DNA of 36,657 nucleotides from a virus. The stretch covers positions 1 through 36,657 of IMG/VR virus record IMGVR_UViG_3300021376_000164. One strand, written 5' to 3'. The position numbers and the translations under genes were made by a program. How positions within the stretch are numbered: position 1 is the first letter of the stretch; each line of letters opens with the position of its first letter. This document shows, piece after piece, positions 23,367 through 32,500 of this stretch. Under the pieces are notes generated by a model that was not told the origin of the DNA, did not search any database, and saw only the letters and a program-made list of their open reading frames with translations.

Positions 23367-24070
23367 AAACCGTTGTGCTGGTCTACCATGAGCGGCTCGG
23401 AGACGTGCTGCGCTGCCTGCCGATTGCGCGTCACTTAGCGGCTGATGGCGTCGAGGTGCTGATCGAGTGCATGCCGCAGTATCACTCGCTCTTTGATGCC
23501 GTCAGCTACGCAGCGCCGGTCGAGCCACGGCACAACGCGAAAGGACGGCGCATCGACCTTCAGATCTGGCCGAATCGGTACGCCGACTTCCGAGCAAGCG
23601 GCAAGTCGTGGGAAGACTACGTCTACGGCCTGCTGCCTGAATGCGCTGGCATGGATCGTCGCATTGTCTTCGACAAGCTGTCCGCTAGGTCCGCAGTGGA
23701 TTACGTCATTATGGGGCCACAGACGGCCATCGTGTCGCCGTTTGGCTACTCGCAGACGGTCAAGTACAACCCAGCGCTAGTCTGCCAGTACGCCTTTGGG
23801 CAGTTCAAAGCACCAATGCGCATCCTTGCCGACCCTCAGCAGGTCGAAGCCTGCGTCTGGCGTGGCTGGTCTGAGTCGCTGTTCATCACGGCAAAGAACA
23901 TTCCCGAGCTGATCCGTATCCTGCGTGACGCTCGCGAGGTGATGACGATCAACAGCGCTCCGGCGATCATTTGCGATGCCGTCCGCGAGCGGTACTACCA
24001 CATTCCGTCCGGCACGCCGCAGGACGATACCATCACGCCTAAGTCGGTGGTTGTGACATTCGGCGCATAG
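23363..24070 (+). CDS. GT9-like (heptosyltransferase-type) glycosyltransferase
   Basis: 235 residues, ATG 23363. N-terminus VVLVYHERLGDVLRCLPIARHLAADGVEV follows the GT9 pattern (IxxxxLGDVLxxxPxxxxL); near the C-terminus, VMTINSAPAIICDAVRERYYHIPSG resembles the nucleotide-sugar binding loop (VxTxNSAPAHIA) of that fold. Shorter than cellular heptosyltransferases (about 320-350 aa), so the domain looks compacted. Last gene of the cassette; two bases separate it from the connector gene. Confidence 0.65.
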   Translation: MKTVVLVYHERLGDVLRCLPIARHLAADGVEVLIECMPQYHSLFDAVSYAAPVEPRHNAKGRRIDLQIWPNRYADFRASGKSWEDYVYGLLPECAGMDRRIVFDKLSARSAVDYVIMGPQTAIVSPFGYSQTVKYNPALVCQYAFGQFKAPMRILADPQQVEACVWRGWSESLFITAKNIPELIRILRDAREVMTINSAPAIICDAVRERYYHIPSGTPQDDTITPKSVVVTFGA

Positions 24071-24072
24071 GT

Positions 24073-24390
24073 ATGACCGTCCGCGATTTCAATCCTGCTC
24101 TGCTGGAGGCCGACTTCAGCGCCATTCAAGACCAAGCCGGCATCACGTTCTCGATGTTCGGCGTGAGCATCACAGGTATCTGGGCTAACTCGCGCAACGT
24201 CTTCGAGTCCTTCGAGGACCAGCGCCGCGATGAGGGTCGGTTTACGGTGTTCTTCCTTGCCTCGCAGGTCGTCACGGCACCGCAGCTCACGTCTAACGTG
24301 GTGCGCGCTGGCGTGACCTATTTCATCGAGAACCTGGAGTTCGACGCGGAAGGATCTGGCGTGCAGATGGAGGTCAAGAAGTCGATATGA
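24073..24390 (+). CDS. head-tail joining/head closure protein (putative)
   Basis: 105 residues, first gene of the connector-tail block. Beta-rich with VSITGIWANSRNVFESFED in the first half and VRAGVTYFIENLEFDAEGSG near the end, the overall plan and size of lambda FII-like head-tail connectors. It overlaps the next gene by four bases. Identification is from size, composition and position. Confidence 0.5.
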   Translation: MTVRDFNPALLEADFSAIQDQAGITFSMFGVSITGIWANSRNVFESFEDQRRDEGRFTVFFLASQVVTAPQLTSNVVRAGVTYFIENLEFDAEGSGVQMEVKKSI

Positions 24391-25172
24391 TCTCGCTTGA
24401 GCTACGCACAAAGGATCTAGAGAATGCCTTGTTTCGCTTGGCGTCGGCTGGCCGCGTCAGCTATGGCGCTGTCATCAAGGAAGAGGCGCGATACGTAACG
24501 CAACTGCTGATCAAGTTTACTCCTCCTGATACGCAGTCACAAGGTCGCAAGGCGATCTCGAAAGACTTTGGAAAGCTGATCACTCCGCTGCGTCACGACT
24601 ACTTCAAGGAGCGCGAAACGGAAAGCGGTTTCTATCGATCTATCTCTCGCTACATTCGCAAGCGCGAGTCGAGCAAGCTTCAGCAATTGTTCAACAATCC
24701 GAACCTAAAAGGCTACTTCGGGTTGCGACTGCTGACTAATGCGAATCAAATCACCGAGCTGCACAAGAAACGTCGCACTCGATATGGTCGAGTTCACAGC
24801 GGCGCAAAACAATTTGCCGCATATGCGAAGGACGCAAGGCAAGTCATGAAGGGCGTTCAAGAGCGCGTCGGATGGACAGTGTCTGGCTGGATTCCTGCTG
24901 CTCGTGTAACTGGCGCACGATGGAAAAAGTTCTCAGGTAAGTTTGAGGGAAAGTCTGGCTCTCAAGTTTCCAACTTTGGACCAAATCCGTTTATCGTCGC
25001 GCGCAACTTCAATGTGAAGATTCCTAATTATCAGAAGGACGTTGACGCCGTTTTGCGTTCTAGAATTGGAACAACTCAGCGAAAACTCGATAGAGTCTTG
25101 GCAGGCAAGGCCGTTAACCTTGGTTTTGTGCGCGTCAGAGGCGGTCAACCTATTCTCGGATCAACTATTTAA
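24387..25172 (+). CDS. neck/tail-completion-like protein (HK97 gp10-type, extended)
   Basis: 261 residues, very basic. ALFRLASAGRVSYGAVIKEE followed by ARYVTQLLIKFTPPDT resembles the N-terminal helix and strand of gp10/gpZ-like tail-completion proteins, but the length is about double. Base composition is more A/T-rich than in its neighbours and codon use differs, which may reflect an insertion in the middle. GAGG at 24369-24372 provides a ribosome site. Role inferred from position between connector and tail terminator. Confidence 0.5.
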   Translation: MISLELRTKDLENALFRLASAGRVSYGAVIKEEARYVTQLLIKFTPPDTQSQGRKAISKDFGKLITPLRHDYFKERETESGFYRSISRYIRKRESSKLQQLFNNPNLKGYFGLRLLTNANQITELHKKRRTRYGRVHSGAKQFAAYAKDARQVMKGVQERVGWTVSGWIPAARVTGARWKKFSGKFEGKSGSQVSNFGPNPFIVARNFNVKIPNYQKDVDAVLRSRIGTTQRKLDRVLAGKAVNLGFVRVRGGQPILGSTI

Positions 25173-25606
25173 TGAGCACTCGCACGCAGATCCGAAACGC
25201 AATCGGAGCAAAGCTGACGGCTGGAGCCGCAGTTGTGCCGACCGCAAATCTTCTAAAAGGCCGGAACAACACCATCGCGTCAGTTTCGTTTCCGTCTGCT
25301 GCCGTCTATGCGGTAGACGAGCAAATCGAAGTGCGCTCGCTCGCGCCAAGCAACCGAGTTCAGTATCGGCAGCTTACGGTCAACGTCGACTACTTCACTG
25401 CGCAGACCGGCGTCACGTTCATTGACGATCTGTTCGACACCGGATCGGCTGCGGTCGAGGCTGCTGTGCTTGAGGACGTTACGCTCGGCGGAGTTTGCGA
25501 CGACCTGCATTTAACGAATGTCCAATATGTGATAGAGGAAGACGAGGACAAGCGCTGGGGTGTCGCGCGTCACACTTTCAACTGCATCTACTTAACCACC
25601 GACTAA
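25172..25606 (+). CDS. tail terminator protein (gpU-like, putative)
   Basis: 144 residues, start overlapping the previous stop by one base. N-terminal helix MSTRTQIRNAIGAKLTAGA, then alternating strands (SFPSAAVYAVDEQIEVRSL, QYRQLTVNVDYFTAQTG) and an acidic C-terminal part: the alpha-beta order of gpU-like tail terminators, and the gene sits directly before the tail tube gene as expected. Would cap the tail tube at the head-proximal end. Confidence 0.58.
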   Translation: MSTRTQIRNAIGAKLTAGAAVVPTANLLKGRNNTIASVSFPSAAVYAVDEQIEVRSLAPSNRVQYRQLTVNVDYFTAQTGVTFIDDLFDTGSAAVEAAVLEDVTLGGVCDDLHLTNVQYVIEEDEDKRWGVARHTFNCIYLTTD

Positions 25607-25607
25607 A

Positions 25608-25994
25608 ATGGCTAATCACCTAGGCCGCGAAGGCACCGTCAAGATCAGCTCAACTACCATCGGCGAACTGCGCAACTACGCGCTCGCGCATTCGTCGGAT
25701 GTCGTCGAAGACTCCGTCATCGGAGACATTTATCGCACCCGCAAAGCGACCATGAAGACTTGGTCGGTCTCGGGCGACCTCTTTTGGGACGAAGCGGATG
25801 CCGGCCAGATCGCTCTTACGATCGGGTCGTCTGTGACCGTAAACTTGTATCCTGAGGGCGCGGACTCCGGCGACAGCTACTACAGCGGCGGCGGCATTGT
25901 GACCAAGTTCGACATCAGCGCCGCGTTTGACGGCATGGTCGAAGGCTCCATCTCCATCGAAGGGAACGGCGCTCTTAGCTCCGTTACTGTCTAA
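25608..25994 (+). CDS. major tail (tube) protein
   Basis: 128 residues, beta-rich, beginning ANHLGREGTVKISSTTIGEL, with VVEDSVIGDIYRTRKATMKT, WSVSGDLFWDEADAGQIAL and a final FDGMVEGSISIEGNG. This order (VxGxIxxxR...WSxSGxxxW...G...SIxGxG) is seen in short lambda-like tube proteins. It directly precedes the frameshifted chaperone and tape measure, the invariant order in siphoviruses. Start context CTAAAATG has no ribosome site. Confidence 0.75.
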   Translation: MANHLGREGTVKISSTTIGELRNYALAHSSDVVEDSVIGDIYRTRKATMKTWSVSGDLFWDEADAGQIALTIGSSVTVNLYPEGADSGDSYYSGGGIVTKFDISAAFDGMVEGSISIEGNGALSSVTV

Positions 25995-26317
25995 TGGAAG
26001 CAATTGACCTAGTACGCGAACACTTTGCTGCGCTCGGGACTCGCTTTATCGAGATTCCCGAGTGGAAGCTAACGATCTACGCAACGCCAGTCACGCTGGC
26101 TGAGAAGAATCGCCTCTACCGCAAGGCCAAGGAAAGCGACATGGAACTGCTCGTCGATGTTCTGATTTTGAAGGCAACCGACAAGGACGGGAACAAGCTG
26201 TTCAACGTCGATCATCGCATGACGCTGCTGCACAAGGCCGACTCAAACTTGATCGCCAAGGCAGCTAACTTCATCCTGTCGGAGGCTGCTCCGTCAGTCG
26301 ATGAGCTAAAAAACTAA
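25994..26317 (+). CDS. tail assembly chaperone, gpG-type zero-frame product
   Basis: 107 residues, ATG 25994 overlapping the previous stop by one base. Contains LVREHFAALGTRFIEIPEWK and LKATDKDGNKLFNVDHRMTL, the latter typical of short tail-chaperone products. Ends ELKN with the stop at 26315-26317 immediately after a slippery heptamer. In lambda-like phages gpG and the frameshifted gpGT coat the tape measure and recruit tube protein; the ratio is set by frameshift efficiency. Confidence 0.8.
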   Translation: MEAIDLVREHFAALGTRFIEIPEWKLTIYATPVTLAEKNRLYRKAKESDMELLVDVLILKATDKDGNKLFNVDHRMTLLHKADSNLIAKAANFILSEAAPSVDELKN

Positions 26318-26475
26318 CGCACGGCGGCGAGGCTGCCGATCTCCTCGCCGTCTATGCTCTTGCGGAAAAGCTCGGCAAGTTTGCGCACGAGGTTTTGGCT
26401 ATGCCGTCCCAGGAGCTAAACGGCTGGCTTGTGTATTTTTACCATCAGCAGCAGCTAAATAAAAAACATGGCTGA
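25994..26475 (+). CDS. tail assembly chaperone fusion (gpGT-type) via -1 frameshift
   Basis: Reading 25994-26314 in the zero frame and then 26314-26475 in the -1 frame gives a 160-residue protein: the 107 residues of the short form plus 53 more (LTHGGEAADLLAVYALAEKL through the C-terminal KHG). The extension has no start or other gene of its own, contains LNGWLVYFYHQQQ like other T extensions, and its stop overlaps the tape measure ATG at 26468. This accounts for the otherwise empty interval 26318-26467. Confidence 0.88.
26308..26351 (+). promoter_or_regulatory. -1 ribosomal frameshift signal: A AAA AAC plus stem-loop
   Basis: Heptamer A AAA AAC at 26308-26314 in the correct phase (codons CTA AAA AAC TAA). 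After a 9-base spacer, GCGGCGAGG (26324-26332) pairs with CCTCGCCGT (26343-26351) around a 10-base loop, one G-T pair included. Slippery site, spacer and stem are all of the sizes known for programmed -1 frameshifting. Confidence 0.9.
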
Positions 26476-27895
26476 AGCCTCCTTCACAATTCGCGCAGTT
26501 GACGCAACACGTCAGGCATTTCTGAACGTTCAGAACAGCCTAGAGCAGCTCAAAAAAAGTTCATCGACTGCCGCTGCCTTCATGAAGAAGGCATTCGATC
26601 CGCGCGCGATTGGCGGCGGTCTTGCGGCAGTGTTTGGCATTTCAATGGTTGCCGCCGTTGACAAAGCTATTGAGGCGCTGGACCGCTGGGCAAGGCGTTT
26701 TGCCGAGGTGCAAAAGAATGTTCGCGATGCTGCAAGTGAAGCCTCGGAGATTTATCGTCAAGCGACATTCGACGCGATGACGCCAGAGATGCAACTTGCT
26801 GACGTTGTGAAGCGTCGTCGCGAGATGGAAAAGGAAATCGTCGCGCTTCGCGAAAAAACAAAGGTCATTGCGCGCGAGACGATGACAATGGATCGAACTG
26901 GCGTGGTTCGTAAAGTCACGACATTTGATACTGAAGCAACTGTCGAAGAATCCCAGAGGCTAAAAGACCTTACTGTTGAGGCTGCTCGTCTTGATGTTCA
27001 GATGGGTCAGCTGGGCATAAAGGTGAGGACAATGCGCTTTGACGAGGCAATCAAGCGCGCTTCCGATGCGGTCTCCGCATCGCAGTCAGAGTTTGATCGC
27101 CTGATCTCTGAATCTCAGAAGCGCGGTCAGGAATTCAAGAAGTCTCAGGACGCAATAAACAAAGACAAGGCAGAGCAGGCTGAAGAAGGAAACCGCGCGC
27201 TTGAGCTGATGAAAACGATGGCCGAGCGGCAAAAGGACATTCTTGATCCAACGCGCGAGCTACAGCGTGAAATCGATTTAATCAATAAACTTGAGGCTGC
27301 TGGTCTGCTCACACTTGATGAGGCAATTATACGTCGCGAGCAGTTGACGCAGCAAATTCAAGGGATGGGCATGGCCCAAGTAGAAACTTTGGTCGAGGCA
27401 AACGACAACCTTGAGGAGATGCGCCAATTGGCTGATGACGTAGGCGATTCGATTGGGTCTGCCTTTGAAGATGCGATCTTTAGTGGAAATAAACTGTCCG
27501 ACGTGCTGAAGAACTTGGCGCAAGACTTGATGCGGCTGATCTTCCGCAACGTGATCACGGCACCGCTGGCTGGCGGAATCAGTAATGCGATTCAGGCAGC
27601 CTTTGGCTTTCGCGCTGAAGGCGGACCAGCGCGCGCCGGATCTCCTTACATCGTCGGTGAAAAAGGACCGGAGCTATTCGTGCCTGGCAGCAGCGGAACC
27701 GTCATTCCTAATGATCGCATGACTCAGATGGGCGGCAGCGCTGGCGGAACGACGGTCAACATCTCCTACAACATCCAGTCTGGCGTCTCGCGGGCTGAGT
27801 TGCAGCCGATCCTTGAGAACGAGCGCAAGCGGCTCAAGGCCGAGATTCCCGACATGGTGCGACGCGGCGGATCGTATCGTTCAGCCTTTGCCTAA
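26468..27895 (+). CDS. tail tape measure protein
   Basis: 475 residues, short for this class; at about 1.5 angstrom per residue it predicts a tail near 70 nm. N-terminus SFTIRAVDATRQAFLNVQNS is a typical tape-measure start; hydrophobic segment GGGLAAVFGISMVAAVDKAI at about 58-77; a long coiled-coil middle rich in Glu, Lys and Gln (about 120-320); C-terminal ADDVGDSIGSAFEDAIFSG, LMRLIFRNVITAPLAG and the GGPARAGSPYIVGEKGPELF element shared by many tape measures. ATG overlaps the end of the chaperone extension. Confidence 0.85.
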   Translation: MAEASFTIRAVDATRQAFLNVQNSLEQLKKSSSTAAAFMKKAFDPRAIGGGLAAVFGISMVAAVDKAIEALDRWARRFAEVQKNVRDAASEASEIYRQATFDAMTPEMQLADVVKRRREMEKEIVALREKTKVIARETMTMDRTGVVRKVTTFDTEATVEESQRLKDLTVEAARLDVQMGQLGIKVRTMRFDEAIKRASDAVSASQSEFDRLISESQKRGQEFKKSQDAINKDKAEQAEEGNRALELMKTMAERQKDILDPTRELQREIDLINKLEAAGLLTLDEAIIRREQLTQQIQGMGMAQVETLVEANDNLEEMRQLADDVGDSIGSAFEDAIFSGNKLSDVLKNLAQDLMRLIFRNVITAPLAGGISNAIQAAFGFRAEGGPARAGSPYIVGEKGPELFVPGSSGTVIPNDRMTQMGGSAGGTTVNISYNIQSGVSRAELQPILENERKRLKAEIPDMVRRGGSYRSAFA

Positions 27896-27898
27896 GCC

Positions 27899-28480
27899 AT
27901 GGCTATCTCCTATCCACTCACGCCACCTTCGCCGTTTCGTGCGTCGAAGATCAGTTTTACCGGAACGTCCGCAACGTCGCGGAATGTCTCGCCGTTTACG
28001 TTTCAGCAGCAGCAATACAACTGGCCTGGGCAGGCTTGGATTGCATCGGTTGAGTGTCCGCCAATGGTGCGCGCTGATGCCGAAGCTGTCATTGCCTTCC
28101 TGCTCGCTGCGCAGCGCGGCACGTTTTTCTTCCAAGACTACGCAAACCCGACGCAACGTGGCACGGTCACGGGCACGCTGACTGTGTCTAGTGCGACCGC
28201 CAACAGTACGACGCTCGGCATCTCTGGAGCGACTGGCACATTCGCGCTCGGCGACTGGCTGCAGATTAGCACCTCGCTTTACAAGGTCGTCCAAGTAAAC
28301 TCAAGCAGCTCGGTCGATCTGTTTCCTGTTCTCCGCTCAAGCTACGCGGCAGGAACATCGATCGTTTACTCGAATGCCAAGGGCTTGTTCCGACTAGGAA
28401 CGAACCAGACCGAGTGGTCTATTGAGTTGGCAGGCATCTACGGAGTCGCCTTCTTAATCGTCGAGGAGCTGCCGCAATGA
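27899..28480 (+). CDS. distal tail/minor tail protein
   Basis: 193 residues following the tape measure. Beta-rich with NVSPFTFQQQQYNWPGQAW, RADAEAVIAFLLAAQRGTFF and FQDYANP, then a Ser/Thr-rich insert and a C-terminal SIELAGIYGVAFLIVEE. The order 'surface strand, AxAFLxxLxGxxGxFxxxD' is common in phage distal tail proteins that connect tube and tip. Start lies three bases after the tape measure stop, without ribosome site. Confidence 0.55.
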   Translation: MAISYPLTPPSPFRASKISFTGTSATSRNVSPFTFQQQQYNWPGQAWIASVECPPMVRADAEAVIAFLLAAQRGTFFFQDYANPTQRGTVTGTLTVSSATANSTTLGISGATGTFALGDWLQISTSLYKVVQVNSSSSVDLFPVLRSSYAAGTSIVYSNAKGLFRLGTNQTEWSIELAGIYGVAFLIVEELPQ

Positions 28481-29124
28481 GTATCACCGCCGCAGGACGC
28501 ACAATGACCGCCGGCATGGTGTCGGAGGTCACGACCGCGCAGCTTTCACCGATTCTGCTGGTCGATATGAACTTCTCGACTCCGGTTTATCTGTGGACCG
28601 GATATGGAACGCTGACTTACGCAGGCAAGGGCTACCTCGGGACTGGCGATATGGGAACGATTGCGCCAATCGAGGAGACGACGGATCTCTCTGCGCGTGG
28701 TCTGATGTTTCAGCTTTCGGGCATTCCGACTGCGTTCATCTCGCTTGCGCTCAACGACAACTATCAAGGCCGTAGTTGTTCGGTCCAGCTCGGCGCGCTT
28801 TCAACGACGGCTGGTCTAATCGCTTCGCCTGTCACTGTCTTCGTTGGTCGCATGGATGTGATGGCGATCTCAGACGACGGCAGCACCGCACAGATTACGA
28901 TGAGCGCAGAATCTCGACTGGTAGACTTCCGGCGCGTGAAGGAGTCGCGCTACACTGACGAGGAGCAAAGCACGATTGACGCAACCGACAAGGGACTTGA
29001 GTACGTCAATGCGATCCAGGAAAAGACGATGTATTGGGGCAGTCCTAATCCGACAAATCCTGGTCTGTGGAACGGTGGCAATGACGCGCCAGAAATTGAT
29101 CGCAATCCCGATCGCATAATATGA
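28477..29124 (+). CDS. minor tail protein (DUF2163/gpL-like)
   Basis: 215 residues, ATGA overlap, with GAGGAG at 28462-28467. Contains TTAQLSPILLVDMNFSTPVY, then YLGTGDMGTIAPIEETTDLS and ARGLMFQLSGIP, a recurring pattern in tail-tip proteins of gene-transfer agents and siphoviruses; the C-terminal WGSPNPTNPGLWNGG ends near a short tail. Probably part of the baseplate hub. Overlaps the NlpC-like gene by four bases. Confidence 0.6.
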   Translation: MSITAAGRTMTAGMVSEVTTAQLSPILLVDMNFSTPVYLWTGYGTLTYAGKGYLGTGDMGTIAPIEETTDLSARGLMFQLSGIPTAFISLALNDNYQGRSCSVQLGALSTTAGLIASPVTVFVGRMDVMAISDDGSTAQITMSAESRLVDFRRVKESRYTDEEQSTIDATDKGLEYVNAIQEKTMYWGSPNPTNPGLWNGGNDAPEIDRNPDRII

Positions 29125-29540
29125 GTCGAGCGGACAACTGGCGCACGCTGTTGGCTGACTTCATCGAGGCACGCCGCAAACGTGCCTTCGAGTGGGGATC
29201 GCACGACTGCTGCTTGTTCGCTGCTGACTGGGTCGCGCTTGTTACAAGCAACGATCCGGCAAAGGCGTTTCGTCAGTCCTACTCGTCGGCGATAGGAGCG
29301 CATGGCATTTACAGCGAGTTTGGCGGCGTTCCTGCGCTCGTAAGGCATTGCCTTCGTGATGCTGGATTTGAGCGAGTCTCGAAAGAGCAGGCGTCCGCTG
29401 GCGATCTGATCGTTCGCGAGTCAGGTCAAGGCAAGTGCGTTGGCATCGTCCTTGGACTAAACAGCGCCTTTGTAGGGGAAGACGGCCTACGCTTTGCGCG
29501 CACCGACGAGGATCCTGAAGCCACATTCTGGAAATTCTGA
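29121..29540 (+). CDS. NlpC/P60-like tail-associated protein (DUF6950-type)
   Basis: 139 residues. RAFEWGSHDCCLFAADWVA places a catalytic Cys (C30 or C31) at the start of a helix, as in NlpC/P60 papain-like hydrolases; QASAGDLIVRESGQGKCVGIVLG provides the following strands, though the expected His is not clearly placed. Lies between gpL-like and J-like genes, the position of lambda K, whose homologues cleave peptidoglycan stems during DNA entry. Confidence 0.68.
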   Translation: MSRADNWRTLLADFIEARRKRAFEWGSHDCCLFAADWVALVTSNDPAKAFRQSYSSAIGAHGIYSEFGGVPALVRHCLRDAGFERVSKEQASAGDLIVRESGQGKCVGIVLGLNSAFVGEDGLRFARTDEDPEATFWKF

Positions 29541-29543
29541 GTT

Positions 29544-32500
29544 ATGCCAACGCTTCTTGCACAGGCTGCTGCCTCTTTAGTCTCTGCGTTCAAGGTCGTA
29601 GGCATAACAGTTTCAACGGCGACTGCGACTTTCATCGTCAAGAGCATAGCGGTCATCGGTGCGTCGATGGCTACGTCAAAGCTGCTCGCGCCGAAGATGC
29701 CAAGCATGGCTGATTCGCTTGGCTCGCGCGGTCAGATGATCCGCTCGCCGATTGCATCGCGACAGATCATATACGGTCGGTCAAAGGTTGCCGGCGCTAT
29801 CGTTTACTTGTCTACGACGGGCGCAAAAAACGAGTACCTGCACATGGTGCTGGCGATTGCGGGTCACGAGGTCGAGGAGCTGGGCGACGTTTACTTCAAC
29901 GAGGACTTGGCTCTGAGCGGTGCAGGTGATGGAAGCGCGACTGGCAAGTATGCTGGCTACGCGGACATTTACAAAAAGCTAGGCGCATCTGGTCAGACTG
30001 CGTTTTCAACTCTTGTCAATGATACCGCAAGCCTCACAGACGGCAAGTGGACATCTGACCACAAGCTGACTGGCATCGCTTGCATCTACGTTCGTTTGAA
30101 GTGGAACACAGAAGTGTTCGTTGGAGGCATTCCGAACGTGACCGTGATCGTAAAGGGAAAGAAGGTCTACGATCCGCGCACGGCGACAACAGCGTACTCG
30201 ACTAACTCGGCGTTGTGTCTGCGTGATTACCTCACGTCGTCGCTAGGTATGGCGATGGCATCGACTGAGATCGATGACACGGCTTGCACGGTTGCGGCCA
30301 ACGTCTGTGACGAACAAGTACAGATCCTTCCAGTATCTCCTACGACCTACGAAAATCGCTACGAGACGAACGGCGTAATCTCGACCAGTGAATCTCCCGA
30401 CGCGGCCATTGCGAAGCTGCTTTCGGCAATGGCAGGACTGACTGCTTATTCGTCCGGTCAAATGGTGATGTACGCTGGGATCTACCAGATCCCGACGATC
30501 AGCCTGAGTGAGAAGCACTTTGTCGGACCTTTGTCAGTCACGACGCGAACCAGCGCGCGCGACCGCGTCAACACAGTCAAAGGTGTCTACGTCTCTGAGG
30601 AGAACCAATGGCAGCCGTCCGACTTCCCGGTTATCACGTCGCCAACATACGTCACGCAGGACAACTCAATTAAATACACGCGCGACGTTTCGCTGCCTTT
30701 TACGATCTCCCCATCCTGCGCGCAGCGCTTGGCAGTCATTGAGCTGCGACGTGCGCGTCAGGAGATTGTGCTGAATGCTCGCTTCCGCTTGGAGGCTATG
30801 CAGCTACGCGCCGGCGAGACGGTCATGATTTCCAACACCAAGCTTGGATGGACTAACAAGGTCTTTGAGGTGATGGAATGGCGATTCGTCGCAGACGGTC
30901 AGCCGCCGCAGCTTGCGGTCGATATGACGCTGCGTGAGATCGATTCGACCGTCTATTCGTGGACCGTATCCGACGAGATCGCGGTTGCTGACGCGCCGAA
31001 CACGACGCTGCCGAATCCGTTCACTGTTTCTGCGCCGACCTCGCTGTCGCTCGTCGCAGACGGCACGACCCAGCAGTACCAAGCGGACGGCACCGCGCTG
31101 CCGCGCATCAAGGTGTCGTGGTCTGCGCCGTCTGAGGAGTTTGTGCAGTCAGGCGGCTTCGTCGGCATCGAGTACAAGGAGACCACCGCCACGACGTACC
31201 TGACTTGGGCGCGCGTGCCAGGAGATCAAACGCTGGAGTTCATCTCGTCTGATGTTCGCATCGGCACCGGCTACAACGTGCGCATCTACGGCGAGTCCTA
31301 CTTTAAGGTTTCGTCCAGCTACGTTAACGGCGTGGTCACAGTGCAGAAGGATACGGTCGCGCCGTCGATTCCGACAAGCCTAACGGCCAACATCGGCACG
31401 GGTAAAGCGGTGTCACTGGACTGGGACGATGTCACGGCTGCCGATTTGAGCGAATATGGCGTGTACCGCAATACAACCGGAGTCACGCCGGCCAGCGCAG
31501 CATCAGACAAGATTGCCGAGACGCGTAGCTCAAGGTTCTTCGACGCCGAAGTCACGGTTGGCACAACCTACTACTACTGGGTCAACGCTTACGATCGCCT
31601 TGAGAACGTCTCCGACTTCTCAAATCTTGCGTTTGCTCGACCGCTCGGCGTCACGGCATCGCCTGACCTCACGCCGCCAAGCACGCCAAGCGCGCCTACG
31701 TTTCAGAGCGAGCGGACCTATCTGGCCTCGGACGGCACTGCTCTTGCGGCGATTGTCTTGACCGTTCCGGCTGTCCCGTCTGGTGGTGTTGCGCTCGACG
31801 TTCTCTCGCGCGTGTCTGGCGCTGACGGTTACAAGGTCGAGGGTCAAATCGACAACGCTGCTGCGTCAGCCTTTGAGGTAGACGATCTGACGCCTGGCGT
31901 GTCCTATGACTTTGCGTGTCGTGGCGTCAACGCTTCCGGCATTTACTCAGCGCTTTCGACTGCACTCACGCGGACGGCGCCAGGCAGCACCACGGCGCCT
32001 GCTGCTCCGACCAACGTATCAATCACGTCAACCGGAATCATTCCCGAATACTTTCCTGCATCTCAGGTGCTGTTATTCGGCACGCGCGTTCGGTGGGACG
32101 CTTCGACGGAAACCGATTTTTCGTACTACGAGGCTAAGGTCGTCGGCACAAACGATCCGAACTCGACCTCGTATAACTGGACGCCTGGACCTACGGGCGG
32201 CCTGCTGCAGACGCGCGAGAACGAGGCATACTTCTACAACCCATTGCTGAACGCCGGCTACGTCTACGTCCGCAGCGTGAATCGCGCTAAGGTTGCGAGC
32301 ACTTGGGTTTTCGGCGGCAATGCGAACAGCGCAGCCGACACAGGCTACACTTCGCTCGGCAAGCAGGAGTCTAGCAACATTTCTGTGACCGGCGGCACCG
32401 TCAACTCCGTTACGATGAACGCCGTCAGCATTACGGCGGCAAAGGTGAAGGTGCCGATCACGGTTTCGGTCACGCAGCAAGTTCGTGGCTTTGAGGCGAA

